Shown here piece by piece: positions 5,638-6,474 of a DNA stretch of 6,474 bases. A model generated the notes under the pieces. The model was not told where the DNA came from, searched no databases, and saw only the letters and a program-made list of their open reading frames with translations. Numbering within the stretch: the first letter of the stretch is position 1; every line of letters starts with the position of its first letter. The stretch covers positions 1,463-7,936 of the forward strand of contig PCUH01000156.1 of the NCBI GenBank assembly GCA_002770955.1. The letters are read 5' to 3'. The translations under genes were made by a program, and so were the position numbers. The stretch comes from Flavobacteriales bacterium CG18_big_fil_WC_8_21_14_2_50_32_9. GTDB lineage: Bacteria > Bacteroidota > Bacteroidia > Flavobacteriales_E > Vicingaceae.

Positions 5638-6474
5638 TTAAACCCTTTCAATAATCGTTGCGTAACCTTGTCCTACTCCTATACATAAAGTGACCAATGC
5701 ATATTTTTTATTTGTTTTTTGTAATTCTATGGCAGCCGTTTGTAAAATTCTTGAGCCAGTCATTCCAAGCGGATGTCCTAAAGCAATAGCTCCTCCATTT
5801 GGATTAATACGAGGGTCGTCATCTGCTAAGCCCATTTTACGAGTACAAGCCAAACTTTGTGCTGCAAAAGCTTCATTAATTTCAATAATATCCATTTGGT
5901 TTAAAGTTAACCCTGCTCTTTTTAAGGCTTTTTCGGAGGCATAAACAGGGCCTATTCCCATAATTCTTGGTTCAACTCCTGCAATGGCACTAGCAACTAT
6001 TCGTGCTTTAGGGGTTAAATTATATTGTTTTGCAGCTTCTCCAGAAGCAATTAACATGGCAGCAGCACCGTCATTCAGTCCTGAAGCATTTCCAGCAGTT
6101 ACAGAACCACCTTCTCTGCGGAAAGCAGGGGAAAGCTTGCCTAAAATTTCTAAGCTGGTAGTAGGTTTAATAAACTCATCTTGAGCAAAAATGATGGGGT
6201 CTTTTTTTCGTTGAGGAATTTCTACCGCCACAATTTCTTCTGCTAATCTGCCACTTTGTTGAGCTTTGGTAGCCTTCATCTGACTCCAATAAGCAAATTT
6301 ATCTTGGTCTTCTCTACTGATGTTGTACATTTCTGCCAAATTCTCAGCGGTTTCACCCATTCCTTCTGTACCAAAAAGTTGTTGCATTTTTGGGTTAATA
6401 AATCTCCAACCAAAGCTAGAGTCGTACATTTTAGCATCAGTTCCAAAAGGCTTGGCAGATTTTGAAATAACATA
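5638..6474 (-). CDS. pcaF: thiolase, 3-oxoadipyl-CoA thiolase type, N-terminus cut by window edge
   Basis: This is the last 278 residues of a thiolase of about 400 residues. The frame is open to the right edge; the internal ATG at 6429 is not the start, because the upstream codons (YVISKSAKPFGTDAK) fit the family. Thiolases cleave 3-ketoacyl-CoA with CoA, or condense acyl-CoAs, in the cytoplasm. Visible in fragment numbering are NEAF (200-203), NPNGGAIALGHPLG with catalytic His234, and CIGVGQG with catalytic Cys264. The nucleophilic N-terminal Cys lies outside the window. FGWRFINP, TAENLAEMYNISREDQD, RIMGIGP and LADDDPRINPNGG resemble PcaF/PaaJ (3-oxoadipyl-CoA to succinyl-CoA plus acetyl-CoA) more than FadA or acetoacetyl-CoA thiolases, as judged from remembered family sequences. 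No other aromatic-degradation gene is visible, so a fatty-acid or amino-acid role remains possible. The thiolase family is secure; the substrate is tentative. Confidence 0.93.
   Translation of the reverse strand, partial: YVISKSAKPFGTDAKMYDSSFGWRFINPKMQQLFGTEGMGETAENLAEMYNISREDQDKFAYWSQMKATKAQQSGRLAEEIVAVEIPQRKKDPIIFAQDEFIKPTTSLEILGKLSPAFRREGGSVTAGNASGLNDGAAAMLIASGEAAKQYNLTPKARIVASAIAGVEPRIMGIGPVYASEKALKRAGLTLNQMDIIEINEAFAAQSLACTRKMGLADDDPRINPNGGAIALGHPLGMTGSRILQTAAIELQKTNKKYALVTLCIGVGQGYATIIERV

Overview
The window is AT-rich DNA with six genes, all transcribed from the minus strand (right to left). The genes lack Shine-Dalgarno-type leaders. The predicted proteins resemble Bacteroidetes, probably Flavobacteriia/Flavobacteriales: a Fur protein lacking the CxxC pair, a PurA with GPNAGHT, and a Rel/SpoT-Fur-PurA gene order. 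This assignment comes from recognising families and gene order by eye, not from a database search.

In the order of transcription: (1) 6474-5638 is the C-terminal two thirds of a thiolase of the 3-oxoadipyl-CoA (PcaF/PaaJ) type, cut by the right edge. (2) 5637-5481 is a 157-bp intergenic region with a possible weak hairpin, a 30-bp sequence present twice in tandem, and a candidate Bacteroidetes promoter element. (3) 5480-4350 is an orphan AAA ATPase of the AAA_14/DUF4143 type. (4) 4319-2118 is a full-length bifunctional (p)ppGpp synthetase/hydrolase. (5) 2117-1947 is a 171-bp gap holding a GC-rich palindrome like the interspersed repeats of Bacteroidetes genomes. (6) 1946-1506 is a Fur-family regulator, (7) 1499-1128 is a single-domain STAS protein, and (8) 1102-1 is adenylosuccinate synthetase, cut by the left edge.

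The core theme is nucleotide and stress control. Rel/SpoT makes and degrades (p)ppGpp, and PurA (IMP to adenylosuccinate) is a known (p)ppGpp-inhibited enzyme in E. coli. Fur, STAS and PurA have gaps of 6 and 25 nt and look like one operon. The ATPase and Rel/SpoT are only 30 nt apart, so the ATPase promoter may also drive rel.

The part most worth a second look is the ATPase. The 12-bp word ACGTTCTATTAT occurs both across its stop codon, just before rel, and in the tandem repeat upstream of it. This suggests either that the gene was inserted between the thiolase and rel, or that ATPase and rel share a regulatory site. No convincing complete new system is visible; the rest is mostly conserved housekeeping sequence.
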